Source: Massilia yuzhufengensis (GTDB taxonomy: Bacteria > Pseudomonadota > Gammaproteobacteria > Burkholderiales > Burkholderiaceae_D). From it: a stretch of DNA of 64,000 nucleotides. The notes below the pieces were generated by a model, which saw only the letters and a program-made list of their open reading frames with translations, ran no database searches and was not told the origin of the DNA. This document shows positions 9,185 to 16,991 of this stretch, one piece after another (position 1 is the stretch's first letter; each line of letters opens with the position of its first letter). The stretch spans positions 65,858-129,857 of the forward strand of contig NZ_FOLD01000014.1 in NCBI RefSeq assembly GCF_900112225.1, written 5' to 3'. The position numbers and the translations under genes were made by a program.

Positions 9185-9240
9185 GCCACCTCCGCTTGTG
9201 ATCGAAACGCCATCATAAGAGGGCACTTGGCTTGCTCAAA

Positions 9241-9274
9241 GTACCAATCCGCGCGAAGATGGGCGTACCAATCC
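9241..9274. promoter_or_regulatory. direct-repeat operator of MocR regulator
   Basis: The decamer GTACCAATCC occurs twice in direct orientation, at 9241-9250 and 9265-9274, spaced 24 bp start to start. It lies in the 91-bp gap between divergent osmC-paiB and the MocR gene. MocR regulators such as GabR bind direct repeats containing ATACCA, so this is a strong operator candidate. Confidence 0.6.
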
Positions 9275-9275
9275 T

Positions 9276-10760
9276 ATGCGCAGCCACGATTTCATCCATG
9301 ACCTGGGCGCCAGCGCGCCGCTCGACCGCGCCGCCGCCACGCCGCTGTTTCGCCAGCTGTATGCGCGCCTCAAGGACGCCATCCTGCACGGCCAGCTGGC
9401 GCCGGGCGCGCGCCTGCCGGCCACGCGCGAGCTGGCGCAGCTGCTCGGGGTCTCGCGCCAGACCGTGCTGGCCGCCTATGACCAGCTCACGGCCGAGGGC
9501 TACCTGCGCGGCGGGGTGGGGCAGGGCACCTTCGTCGACGTGGCGTTGCCGGTAGCGCGGCCGGAAGCGCCATCGGCTGTGCCCGGCCTGCTGCGGCCCC
9601 TGTCCGGGCGCGGCGCCACCATGGCGGCGGCAATGGCGCGGGTGCGCCACCACGACGGCCCCCTGCGCGCCTTCCGGCCCAGCATGCCAGGCCTGGACCT
9701 GTTTCCTTTTGACGTCTGGCGCAAGCTGGAGGCGCGCCACTGGCGCCGGCGCGAACTGCCCCTGGGTTACGGCGCCGCGGCCGGCCACCCGCGCCTGCGC
9801 GAGCTGCTGTGCGCCTACCTGGGCGCGTCGCGCGGGGTGCGTTGCACGCCGGAGCAGATCATCGTCACCACCGGCTCGCAACAGGCGCTGTACCTGCTGG
9901 CCCAATTGCTGCTGGCGCCGGGCGACGGCGTGTGGCTGGAGTCGCCCGGCTACCAGGGCGCCGCCGCGCCCTTCGAGGTGGCGGGGGCGCGCATGTGCCT
10001 GGTGCCGGTCGACGCCGAAGGCATGGACGTGGCCTACGCGGCGCAGCACTATCCGGATGCGCGCATGGTGTTCGCCACCCCGTCGCACCAGCTGCCGCTG
10101 GGCGTGACCATGAGCCTGGCCCGGCGCCTGGAGCTGCTGCGCTGGGCCGAAGCCCGCCGCGCCTGGATCATCGAGGACGACTACGACAGCGAATACCGTT
10201 ATACGGGCCCGCCGCTGGCGTCCCTGCAGGGCCTGGACAGGAGCGGCTGCGTGATCTATGTCGGCACCCTGTCGAAGGTGCTGTTCCCGGGCCTGCGCCT
10301 GGGCTATGTGGTGGCGCCCCCCGGCCTGGTGGAACCGCTGTCGCAGGCCAGGGCCGTGATCGACCGCCACAGCGCCATCATGCCGCAGGCGGTGCTGGCC
10401 GACTTCATCGCGCAAGGGCACTTCGCGCGCCACATCCGGCGCACCCGCGACGCCTACGCCGAGCGCCGCGGCGCAATGCTCGAAGCGCTCGCGAGCCGCC
10501 TGGGCGGGGTGCTGGCCTGCGGCCCGTCCGACGCCGGCCTGGACCTGTGCGTGGGCGTCATGAATGGCCTGAGCGAAGCGCAGGCAGTCGAGCGCGCCAC
10601 GGCGGCCGGGGTCGAAGTACGGCCGCTGTCGTATTACACCCATCCGGCGGCCGGTCCCGACTGCGCCATGCCGCCCGGGCTGCTGCTGGGATTCTCGGCC
10701 TTCACGCCGGAACAGATCCGCGCCGGCGTGGCGCGCCTGGCGCAGGCGCTGACTGCCTGA
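9276..10760 (+). CDS. MocR/PdxR-family regulator with aminotransferase domain
   Basis: A 494-residue GntR-type winged helix (residues about 20-90: PLFRQLYARLKDAILHGQL, then LGVSRQTVLAAYDQL) fused to a fold-type I aminotransferase domain. The PLP lysine is K334 in GTLSKVLFPGLRLGY. The family senses PLP, PLP-amino acid adducts or related amines and does not usually catalyse transamination. It includes PdxR (vitamin B6) and GabR (GABA). No pdx or gab genes are adjacent; the divergent osmC-paiB pair is the likely target along with itself. ATG 9276 has no clear Shine-Dalgarno and lies 2 nt after an operator repeat. Confidence 0.88.
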   Translation: MRSHDFIHDLGASAPLDRAAATPLFRQLYARLKDAILHGQLAPGARLPATRELAQLLGVSRQTVLAAYDQLTAEGYLRGGVGQGTFVDVALPVARPEAPSAVPGLLRPLSGRGATMAAAMARVRHHDGPLRAFRPSMPGLDLFPFDVWRKLEARHWRRRELPLGYGAAAGHPRLRELLCAYLGASRGVRCTPEQIIVTTGSQQALYLLAQLLLAPGDGVWLESPGYQGAAAPFEVAGARMCLVPVDAEGMDVAYAAQHYPDARMVFATPSHQLPLGVTMSLARRLELLRWAEARRAWIIEDDYDSEYRYTGPPLASLQGLDRSGCVIYVGTLSKVLFPGLRLGYVVAPPGLVEPLSQARAVIDRHSAIMPQAVLADFIAQGHFARHIRRTRDAYAERRGAMLEALASRLGGVLACGPSDAGLDLCVGVMNGLSEAQAVERATAAGVEVRPLSYYTHPAAGPDCAMPPGLLLGFSAFTPEQIRAGVARLAQALTA

Positions 10761-10813
10761 TTCGCCGCCTTTGACGCGCCCATCCATTGTCGCTACCATG
10801 CTTCAAGCTCGGT

Positions 10814-10829
10814 TTGGAAACGTTGCCAA
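10814..10829. promoter_or_regulatory. LacI/GalR-type operator upstream of GH2 gene
   Basis: TTGGAAACGTTGCCAA is a 16-bp palindrome centred on AACGTT with one mismatched pair, the classic shape of LacI/GalR-family operators. It lies 17 nt before the GH2 ATG, immediately ahead of the AAGGAG ribosome site. No LacI-family gene is in the window. Confidence 0.55.
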
Positions 10830-10845
10830 TCACAAGGAGAAAACG

Positions 10846-12722
10846 ATGAGACAGCTGTTCGCGGTGCTGCTGGCCTGGGCGCTCGGCTTGTGCGCAGTCC
10901 CCGCCATGGCCCAGCCGGCCGACGTGCAGCTGGCCGGCGCGCCCGCCGCCGTGGCAGGTACCAGCAGCTTGACGACGCCGCTGCAGAACATCTACGGCCG
11001 CAGCCACCTGAGCCTGAACGGGCGCTGGAGCTACATCGTCGACCCCTACGAAAACGGCTACTACGACTACCGCCACCGCCCGTTCGACGCCTCCAGCAGC
11101 GGCAAGGGCGGCTTCTACGACGACCGCAAGCCGAAGGACAAGACCGACTGGGTCGAGTACGACTTCGACCGCTCACCGACCATGAAGGTGCCTGGCGACT
11201 GGAATTCGCAGGCCGAGAAGCTGCAGCTGTACGAGGGCACGGTGTGGCTGCGCCAGGTCTTCGAGGCCGACCCCAAGCCGGGCAAGCACTACGCGCTGTA
11301 CTTCGGCGCGGTCAACTATGAGGCCCACGTCTACCTCAACGGCAAGAAGCTCGGCGTGCACAAGGGCGGCTTCACGCCCTTCCAGTTCGATGTCGGCGCC
11401 AAGCTGGCCAAGGGCCGCAACGTGGTCGTCGTCAAGGCCGACAACCGGCGCCACCAGGACGAGATCCCGACCGTGAACACCGACTGGTGGAACTACGGCG
11501 GCATCACGCGCGACGTGAGCTGCCGGCCACCTACATCGCCGACTACAAGGTGCAGCTGGCCAGGGGCGATGCGCGCCGCATCGAAGGCTACGTCCAGATG
11601 GCCGGTGCGCCCAGGGCCGGGCAAGTGACGCTGTCGATTCCGGAAGCCGGGATCAAGGCCACGCTGCAGACCGACGCCAAGGGGCGCGCGCTGATCGATA
11701 TCCCGGCCGGGAAGCTGGAAACCTGGTCGCCCGAACAGCCGAAGCTGTACACGGTCGAACTGGCGGGCGGCGGCGATACGGTGGCGGACCGCATCGGCTT
11801 TCGCACCATCGAGACGCGCGGCCAGGACATTCTCCTGAACGGCAAGCCGGTGTTCCTGCGCGGGATCTCGCTGCACGACGAGAACCCGCTGATCCCGGGG
11901 CGCCTGCGCGGGCAAGGCGACATGCGCATGCTGCTGCAGTGGGCCAAGGAACTCAACTGCAACTACGTGCGCCTGGCCCACTACCCGCACAGCGAAGAGA
12001 TGGTCCGCCTGGCCGACGAAATGGGCCTGATGGTGTGGGCCGAGGTGCCGGTGTACTGGACCATTTCATGGACCAATCCGGCGACCCTGGCCAACGCCAC
12101 CGCGCAGCTAAGCGACATGATCGTGCGCGACAAGAACCGCGCCAGCGTGGTGGTGTGGTCGGTCGGGAACGAGACCCCGATCAGCGCGCCGCGCAATGCC
12201 TTCATGGGCAGCCTGGTGCGCACCGCGCGGGCGCTGGACGATACCCGCCTGGTGGCGGCCGCGCTGGAGATCCACCGCAGCGGCAAGCGCATGACCATCG
12301 AAGACCCGCTGGCCGACCAGATCGACCTGGCCAGCTTCAACGAGTACGCAGGCTGGTACTGGGCCAGCAATGCCGAGATGCTGGACTTTCGCTTCGATAT
12401 CAAGCTCGATAAACCGGTGGTGGTAACCGAGTTCGGCGCCGACGCCCTGGGCGGCTTCCACGCCGACGCCGACACGCGCTGGAGCGAGGAGTACCAGGAC
12501 CGGCTGTACCAGAACCAGTTCAGGATGCTGGCCGGTATCCCGGGCCTGCGCGGCATGACGCCCTGGGTGCTGGCCGACTTCCGCTCGCCGCGCCGCCAGC
12601 ATCCCTACTACCAGGACTTCTGGAACCGCAAGGGCCTGATTTCGGACGACGGCAAGAAGAAGCAGGCGTTCTGGACCCTGAAGAAGCATTACGACGGGAT
12701 CGAGAGGCGTTACCGGCCTTGA
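10846..12722 (+). pseudogene. GH2 glycoside hydrolase, frameshifted
   Basis: Two overlapping frames encode one family 2 glycoside hydrolase (beta-glucuronidase/galactosidase type) of about 620 residues. Frame A starts at ATG 10846 (AAGGAG ribosome site, signal peptide ending AMAQ) and carries the jelly-roll sugar-binding domain through NYGGITRDVS. Frame B carries the immunoglobulin-like domain from ELPATYIADY (11517) and the TIM barrel. The acid/base Glu lies in VGNETP (codon 12171) and the nucleophile in VTEFGAD (codon 12429). The frames join at about 11515-11520. Homologues normally have two or three hydrophobic residues between RDV and the Glu, so about 10 nt (1 modulo 3) seem deleted. No homopolymer is present to suggest a sequencing slip. 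The product would be an inactive N-terminal fragment unless the read is wrong. Confidence 0.75.
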
Positions 12723-13858
12723 GCGTCAGCGGTCGTGAAACGGAAGATGGTCGTGCTGCGCAGCGGTGACCCGGGCCGCAGCACGGTGCTGGGGAAGGCG
12801 GGAATGTTCGGGCTATTTGGAAAATGCTGGGTTTCGAGGGCAACTCCACCACCTTTCAGTAACGGACTGCCGGCCGCATCGCGCAGCGTGCCGTTCCATC
12901 CGTTGGCGGAAAAGACAACCAGGCCCGGCTCGGTTGTGAACACATCGAGGGTGCGTCCGGAGCCACGATCGCTCAAGCGTGCCGCATGGGAGCCGGTCAG
13001 GACGAAGCTGTGGTCCAGGCCCTTGTTCGCCGCAACCGCCTCTTCCTGGGAATTGGCGACGGCGCCAAGTGCGCGACCGGCGCGCAGGTCCAGTGCGCCG
13101 GTGACCGGTGCGATTTCACCGGTCGGGACACGCTTGCTGTCGGTGGGCAGCCAGGAATCGGCATTCACCTGGAGCGTGTGCGCATAGATGGTGGATGTTG
13201 CCGACAGGTTGAAGAAGGCATGGTGGGTCAGGTTGATCACCGTCGCCTTGTCGGTCGCGGCATGGTAGTCGATGCGCAGCTCGCCGCCATCGAGCCGGAA
13301 GCTGGTCCTGACCCGGAGGTTTCCCGGGAATCCGTTTTCGCCATCGGCGCTGTCGAGCGACAGGTCCACGCCGCATTCGGCCGCGGCCGCGGCCCACAGG
13401 CGGCTGCCGAAACCGCCTGGGCCGCCGTGGACCGACACGCCGTCTGGCCTCGCGACCAGGTCGTAGCGCTTGCCATCGAGCGTGAAACCGCTGTTGCCGA
13501 TGCGTCCAGCGAAGCGGCCGACGATTTTCGAGAATGTAGCATTGCCCTCATAGTCGGACAGGCTGGCGAGGTTGCGCACCACATTGCCGACAACGCCGCC
13601 GCGGTCAGGCAGCTCGATGGCATGGATGATGCCCCCATAGTCCAGCACGGTCACTGCCATGCGTGCGTTGCGCATGGTGTACGCAGCAACCGGCTGGCCG
13701 GTGGACAGGGTTCCGAAAGGCCGTGACTGCACGCTGCAAACCGGCGCCGTCGTCGCCGCAGTCGCCATGCCGCCATACGACGTGGCGGCGGCGCCCAGAA
13801 CCGCGCAGGCCAGGGCAACTCGTAGAACACTACCGGTGTCGCGGCTTGCACTTGTCAC
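12710..13858 (-). CDS. galM: aldose 1-epimerase (galactose mutarotase), exported
   Basis: About 382 residues. A signal-like N-terminus (SVLRVALACAVLGAAATSYGG) precedes a full GalM beta-sandwich. Key motifs are GRFAGRIGNSGFTLDGK, the catalytic histidine in NLTHHAFFNL and the catalytic glutamate in ALETQHFPNSPN. It interconverts alpha and beta anomers of aldoses, here probably in the periplasm. GTG 13858 with GGAAAG upstream gives the best signal peptide; ATG 13909 is the alternative. Its 3' end overlaps the convergent GH2 gene by 13 bp. The pairing suggests galactoside or glucuronide use. Confidence 0.85.
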   Translation of the reverse strand: MTSASRDTGSVLRVALACAVLGAAATSYGGMATAATTAPVCSVQSRPFGTLSTGQPVAAYTMRNARMAVTVLDYGGIIHAIELPDRGGVVGNVVRNLASLSDYEGNATFSKIVGRFAGRIGNSGFTLDGKRYDLVARPDGVSVHGGPGGFGSRLWAAAAAECGVDLSLDSADGENGFPGNLRVRTSFRLDGGELRIDYHAATDKATVINLTHHAFFNLSATSTIYAHTLQVNADSWLPTDSKRVPTGEIAPVTGALDLRAGRALGAVANSQEEAVAANKGLDHSFVLTGSHAARLSDRGSGRTLDVFTTEPGLVVFSANGWNGTLRDAAGSPLLKGGGVALETQHFPNSPNIPAFPSTVLRPGSPLRSTTIFRFTTADAQGR

Positions 13859-13951
13859 GTGGCTGCTTTCCAGGGTCGTCGGGTATCGGGTGGCCAGGAG
13901 TCCAGGCATGATCCTAGCATTGGATGCGGCCGCCCGGTTTATACTGACGGC

Positions 13952-14527
13952 ATGAACGCTGCGCCCCATCCCATCCGCTGCTCCTGGGCCAACATGGCCA
14001 ACCCGCGCTACATCGCCTACCACGACCACGAGTGGGGCGTGCCCTGCCACGACGAGAACACGCTGTTCGAGATGCTGAACCTGGAAGGCGCGCAGGCCGG
14101 CCTGTCGTGGGAGACCATCCTGAACAAGCGCGATACCTACCGCGCCGCCTTCGACGGCTGGGACGCCGAAAAGATCGCGCGCTACGACGACGCCAAGGTG
14201 GCCGAGCTGCTGGCCAATCCGGGCATCGTGCGCAACCGCCTCAAGGTGGCGGCGGCGATCACCAATGCCAGGGCCTACCTGGCGATGCGCGAGCAGGGTC
14301 TCACGCTGGACGCCTGGCTGTGGGGCTGGGTCGACGGCAAGCCGATCGTGAGCGACTGGCCGGATGGGTCGCGTCCCGCCAAGACCGGGCTGTCCGACCG
14401 CATCTCGAAAGACCTGGCCAAGCGCGGCTTCAAGTTCGTCGGCTCGACCATCATCTACGCCTACATGCAGGGCGTGGGCATCGTGGACGACCATGACCGG
14501 GCCTGCTTCCGCCACGCCGGGCGCTGA
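13952..14527 (+). CDS. tag: DNA-3-methyladenine glycosylase I
   Basis: A 191-residue Tag glycosylase that removes 3-methyladenine from alkylated DNA. Diagnostic elements are RCSWANMANPRYIAYHDHEWGVPCHDENTLFE near the N-terminus (read across two motifs), EGAQAGLSWETIL, NRLKVAAAITNA, and the C-terminal zinc-site region VGSTIIYAYMQGVGIVDDH with DH and Cys. ATG 13952 starts at the conserved block; the frame opens further upstream within the galM promoter region. A TATACT box at 13940-13945 leaves only a very short leader. It is followed 1 nt later by mnmC, probably in one transcript. Confidence 0.93.
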   Translation: MNAAPHPIRCSWANMANPRYIAYHDHEWGVPCHDENTLFEMLNLEGAQAGLSWETILNKRDTYRAAFDGWDAEKIARYDDAKVAELLANPGIVRNRLKVAAAITNARAYLAMREQGLTLDAWLWGWVDGKPIVSDWPDGSRPAKTGLSDRISKDLAKRGFKFVGSTIIYAYMQGVGIVDDHDRACFRHAGR

Positions 14528-14528
14528 C

Positions 14529-16181
14529 ATGGCGCCGGGCGCGCACTGGCGCGGCCGCGAACGCTACACGGTGTTCGACACGGCCTACGGCGACGGCGCC
14601 TGGGTGCGCGCGCTGCAGGAGGCCTGGCGCGCCGATCCGCACAAGCCTGCGCGGCTGCACATCGTGGCGCTGGTGCGCGACATGCTGCCGGGCTTCCACC
14701 GCATCCCCCAAAGCGATGCGCGCCTGACCCTGACCCTGCTGGCGGCGCCGTTCGAGGCGGCGCTGGCCCAGCTTGGCGCGCAGCCGGATTTCGTGCGCCT
14801 GCGCGGCCTGGACGAAACCGGCGCCGGCTTCGCCCGGCCGCTGGCGCGCATCGTTGCCAGCGACGCGCGCCTGGCCACCGAAAAACTGGACAGCGAACAG
14901 CGCGCGGCCTTGCTGGCGCAAGGATTCGTTTTCGACGGCGAGAACGCGCTGTTCGCCAGCCGCAAGCCGCGCCTGCCGGTGCCGCCGCTGCCGGAGCAGC
15001 GCGCCCTTGTCATCGGCGCCGGGCTGGCCGGCTCCGCGGCCTGCGCCAGCCTGTGCGCGCGCGGCTGGCAGGTGACGCTCATCGAGCGCCACCCGGCCGT
15101 GGCGATGGAGGCATCGGGCAACCTGGCCGGCATCTTCATGCCGCTGCTCTCACGGGACGACAATATCCCGACCCGGCTGACGCGCGCCGCCTACCTGTAC
15201 GCACTGCGGGCATGGCGCCAGCTGGGCGGGATCGGCGCGGCGATCGAGGGCCAGGCCTGCGGGGTGCTGCAGCTGGCGCGCGACGCCGGCCATGCCGGGG
15301 TCTCGCGCGCGATCTCGGCCGAAGCACACTACCCGCCGGATTTCGCACGCTGGCTCGAACGCGGCGAAGCCGAGGCCTTGCTCGGGCTGCCGGCGCCGGA
15401 CGGCGGCTGGCTGTTCCGGCAGGGCGGCTGGGCGCGTCCCGGCAGCGTGTGCGAGGCCATGCTGGCGTCCTGCGGCGGCCTGCTGGAACGCCGTTTCGGC
15501 GCCGGCAGCATCACGCTCGAACACGATGGCGGCGCATGGCTGGCGCGCGGCCCGCAAGGCGCCGTGCTGGCGCAGGCGCCCACCGTGGTGCTGGCCAACG
15601 GCGCCGGCGCGCGCTTCCTGGCGCAGTCGGCCGGGCTGCCGCTGGCGGCGCTGCGCGGCCAGGTCACCCACCTGGCGAGCAGCATGGTGCCGGCGCTCCC
15701 CCTGGTGCTGTGCCGCGAAGCCTACCTGACCCCGGGCGCCGGCGGCGTCGCCTGCGCCGGCGCCACCTATGACCTGGACGACGATCCGGCCTTGCGCGCG
15801 TCGAGCCAGGACGAGAACATCGAACGCCTGCGCGGCCTGGTGTCCGACCCTGGGGCTGCTTCCGGCGCGCCGCTGGCCGGCCGCGTGGGCTTTCGCTGCG
15901 TGGCGCCGGACCGCCTGCCGCTGGTGGGCCGCCTGCCGGACTTTGCCGCCGCCGGCGCCACCGAGCGCCTGCGCGACGTGCCGCGCCATCCCGGCCTGCA
16001 TGCGCTGCTCGGCTACGCATCGCGCGGGCTGATCTGGGCGCCGCTGGCGGCCGAACTGCTGGCCGCCCAGCTCGAAGGCGAACCGCTGCCGCTGGAAACC
16101 GCGCTGGTCGACGCGCTCGACCCCGCGCGCTTCGTGCTGCGCGCCCGCCGCGCCAGCCGTGGGCCGCAGCCGGGGGCCTGA
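14529..16181 (+). CDS. mnmC: MnmC-type tRNA cmnm5U34 FAD oxidoreductase with reduced methyltransferase domain
   Basis: A 550-residue protein whose C-terminal part is the FAD-dependent oxidase domain of MnmC. The dinucleotide fold starts at GAGLAGSAACASL (residue 163), followed by LIERHPAVAMEASGNLAGIFMPLLS and ending YASRGLIWAPLAAELLA. MnmC removes the carboxymethyl group from cmnm5U34 and then methylates nm5U in tRNA anticodons. The N-terminal portion is only about 160 residues, whereas the usual MnmC methyltransferase domain is about 245. FDTAYGDGAWVRALQEAW resembles a decayed SAM motif I (normally ETGFGTG), so methylation capacity may be lost. It follows tag at 1 nt spacing. Confidence 0.82.
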   Translation: MAPGAHWRGRERYTVFDTAYGDGAWVRALQEAWRADPHKPARLHIVALVRDMLPGFHRIPQSDARLTLTLLAAPFEAALAQLGAQPDFVRLRGLDETGAGFARPLARIVASDARLATEKLDSEQRAALLAQGFVFDGENALFASRKPRLPVPPLPEQRALVIGAGLAGSAACASLCARGWQVTLIERHPAVAMEASGNLAGIFMPLLSRDDNIPTRLTRAAYLYALRAWRQLGGIGAAIEGQACGVLQLARDAGHAGVSRAISAEAHYPPDFARWLERGEAEALLGLPAPDGGWLFRQGGWARPGSVCEAMLASCGGLLERRFGAGSITLEHDGGAWLARGPQGAVLAQAPTVVLANGAGARFLAQSAGLPLAALRGQVTHLASSMVPALPLVLCREAYLTPGAGGVACAGATYDLDDDPALRASSQDENIERLRGLVSDPGAASGAPLAGRVGFRCVAPDRLPLVGRLPDFAAAGATERLRDVPRHPGLHALLGYASRGLIWAPLAAELLAAQLEGEPLPLETALVDALDPARFVLRARRASRGPQPGA

Positions 16182-16286
16182 TACTGTTGCGTTATCGCAA
16201 TGAGTTACATTCCGCCATAAATTGTCAAATCCCGGGCGGTATAATTGACTCACGGTAACTTTTCGGCCCGAAGCGGGGCCCCAGTG

Positions 16287-16991
16287 ATGGAAGATCCACA
16301 AACACAGCAGCTGTCCATGTTCCTGGCGTCGACCGCGCACGACATGAAGAATTCGATCAGCGTCCTGTCCGGCACGCTCGAGCGCCTGCTCGACGATGCG
16401 TCGCCGGAGACCGAGAAGGCGTATCCGCAGATGGCGCAGATGCTGTACCAGACGCGTCGCCTGAACGACAACCTGATGCAGCTGCTGGCGCTGTACAAGA
16501 ACGTCGGCACGCCGGAATACCCGTTCGACGTGCAGCCGCTGGACATCGGCCAGCTGGCCGAGCAGGTGGTGGCCAATGGGCGCGTGCTGCTGGAGTCGCG
16601 CGGCATTGCGCTGGACCTCGACATCGACCCGGAACTGGTGTGGCACTTCGACGAAGACCTGATCGTGGGCGTGGTCTCGCATGCCATCAACAATGCTGTG
16701 CACTACACGCGCGACCGCATCGTGCTGACCGCGCGCGAGCGCGACGGCTGGCTCGAAATCCGGGTCGAGGACAACGGCGCCGGCTACCCGGCCTCGCTGC
16801 TGCAGGCCGGCGGCGCGGCGATGAGCGGCACGGCCATCGGGGTGAACTTCCTGACCAACAGCGCGGGCCTGGGCCTGCACTTCTCGCGCGAAGTGGCGCG
16901 CATGCACCGCCACCGCGCGCGCCACGGCGCCGTGCGCCTCGAGAATGGCGGCCGGCTGGGCGGCGGCTGCTTCATCCTGACCCTGCCATGA
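16287..16991 (+). CDS. soluble sensor histidine kinase
   Basis: A 234-residue cytoplasmic histidine kinase without transmembrane or sensory domains. The phosphoacceptor is probably H18 in STAHDMKNSISVLSGTLE. The ATPase domain has an N-box AINNAVHYT, DNGAGYP and GLGLHFSREVARMH. The input must come from elsewhere, or dimerisation alone matters. It overlaps the downstream receiver-TPR gene by ATGA (16988-16991), so the pair is co-translated and almost certainly cognate. A TATAAT lies at 16240-16245. The start at ATG 16287 has a poor ribosome site; the frame opens 14 codons earlier. Confidence 0.85.
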   Translation: MEDPQTQQLSMFLASTAHDMKNSISVLSGTLERLLDDASPETEKAYPQMAQMLYQTRRLNDNLMQLLALYKNVGTPEYPFDVQPLDIGQLAEQVVANGRVLLESRGIALDLDIDPELVWHFDEDLIVGVVSHAINNAVHYTRDRIVLTARERDGWLEIRVEDNGAGYPASLLQAGGAAMSGTAIGVNFLTNSAGLGLHFSREVARMHRHRARHGAVRLENGGRLGGGCFILTLP

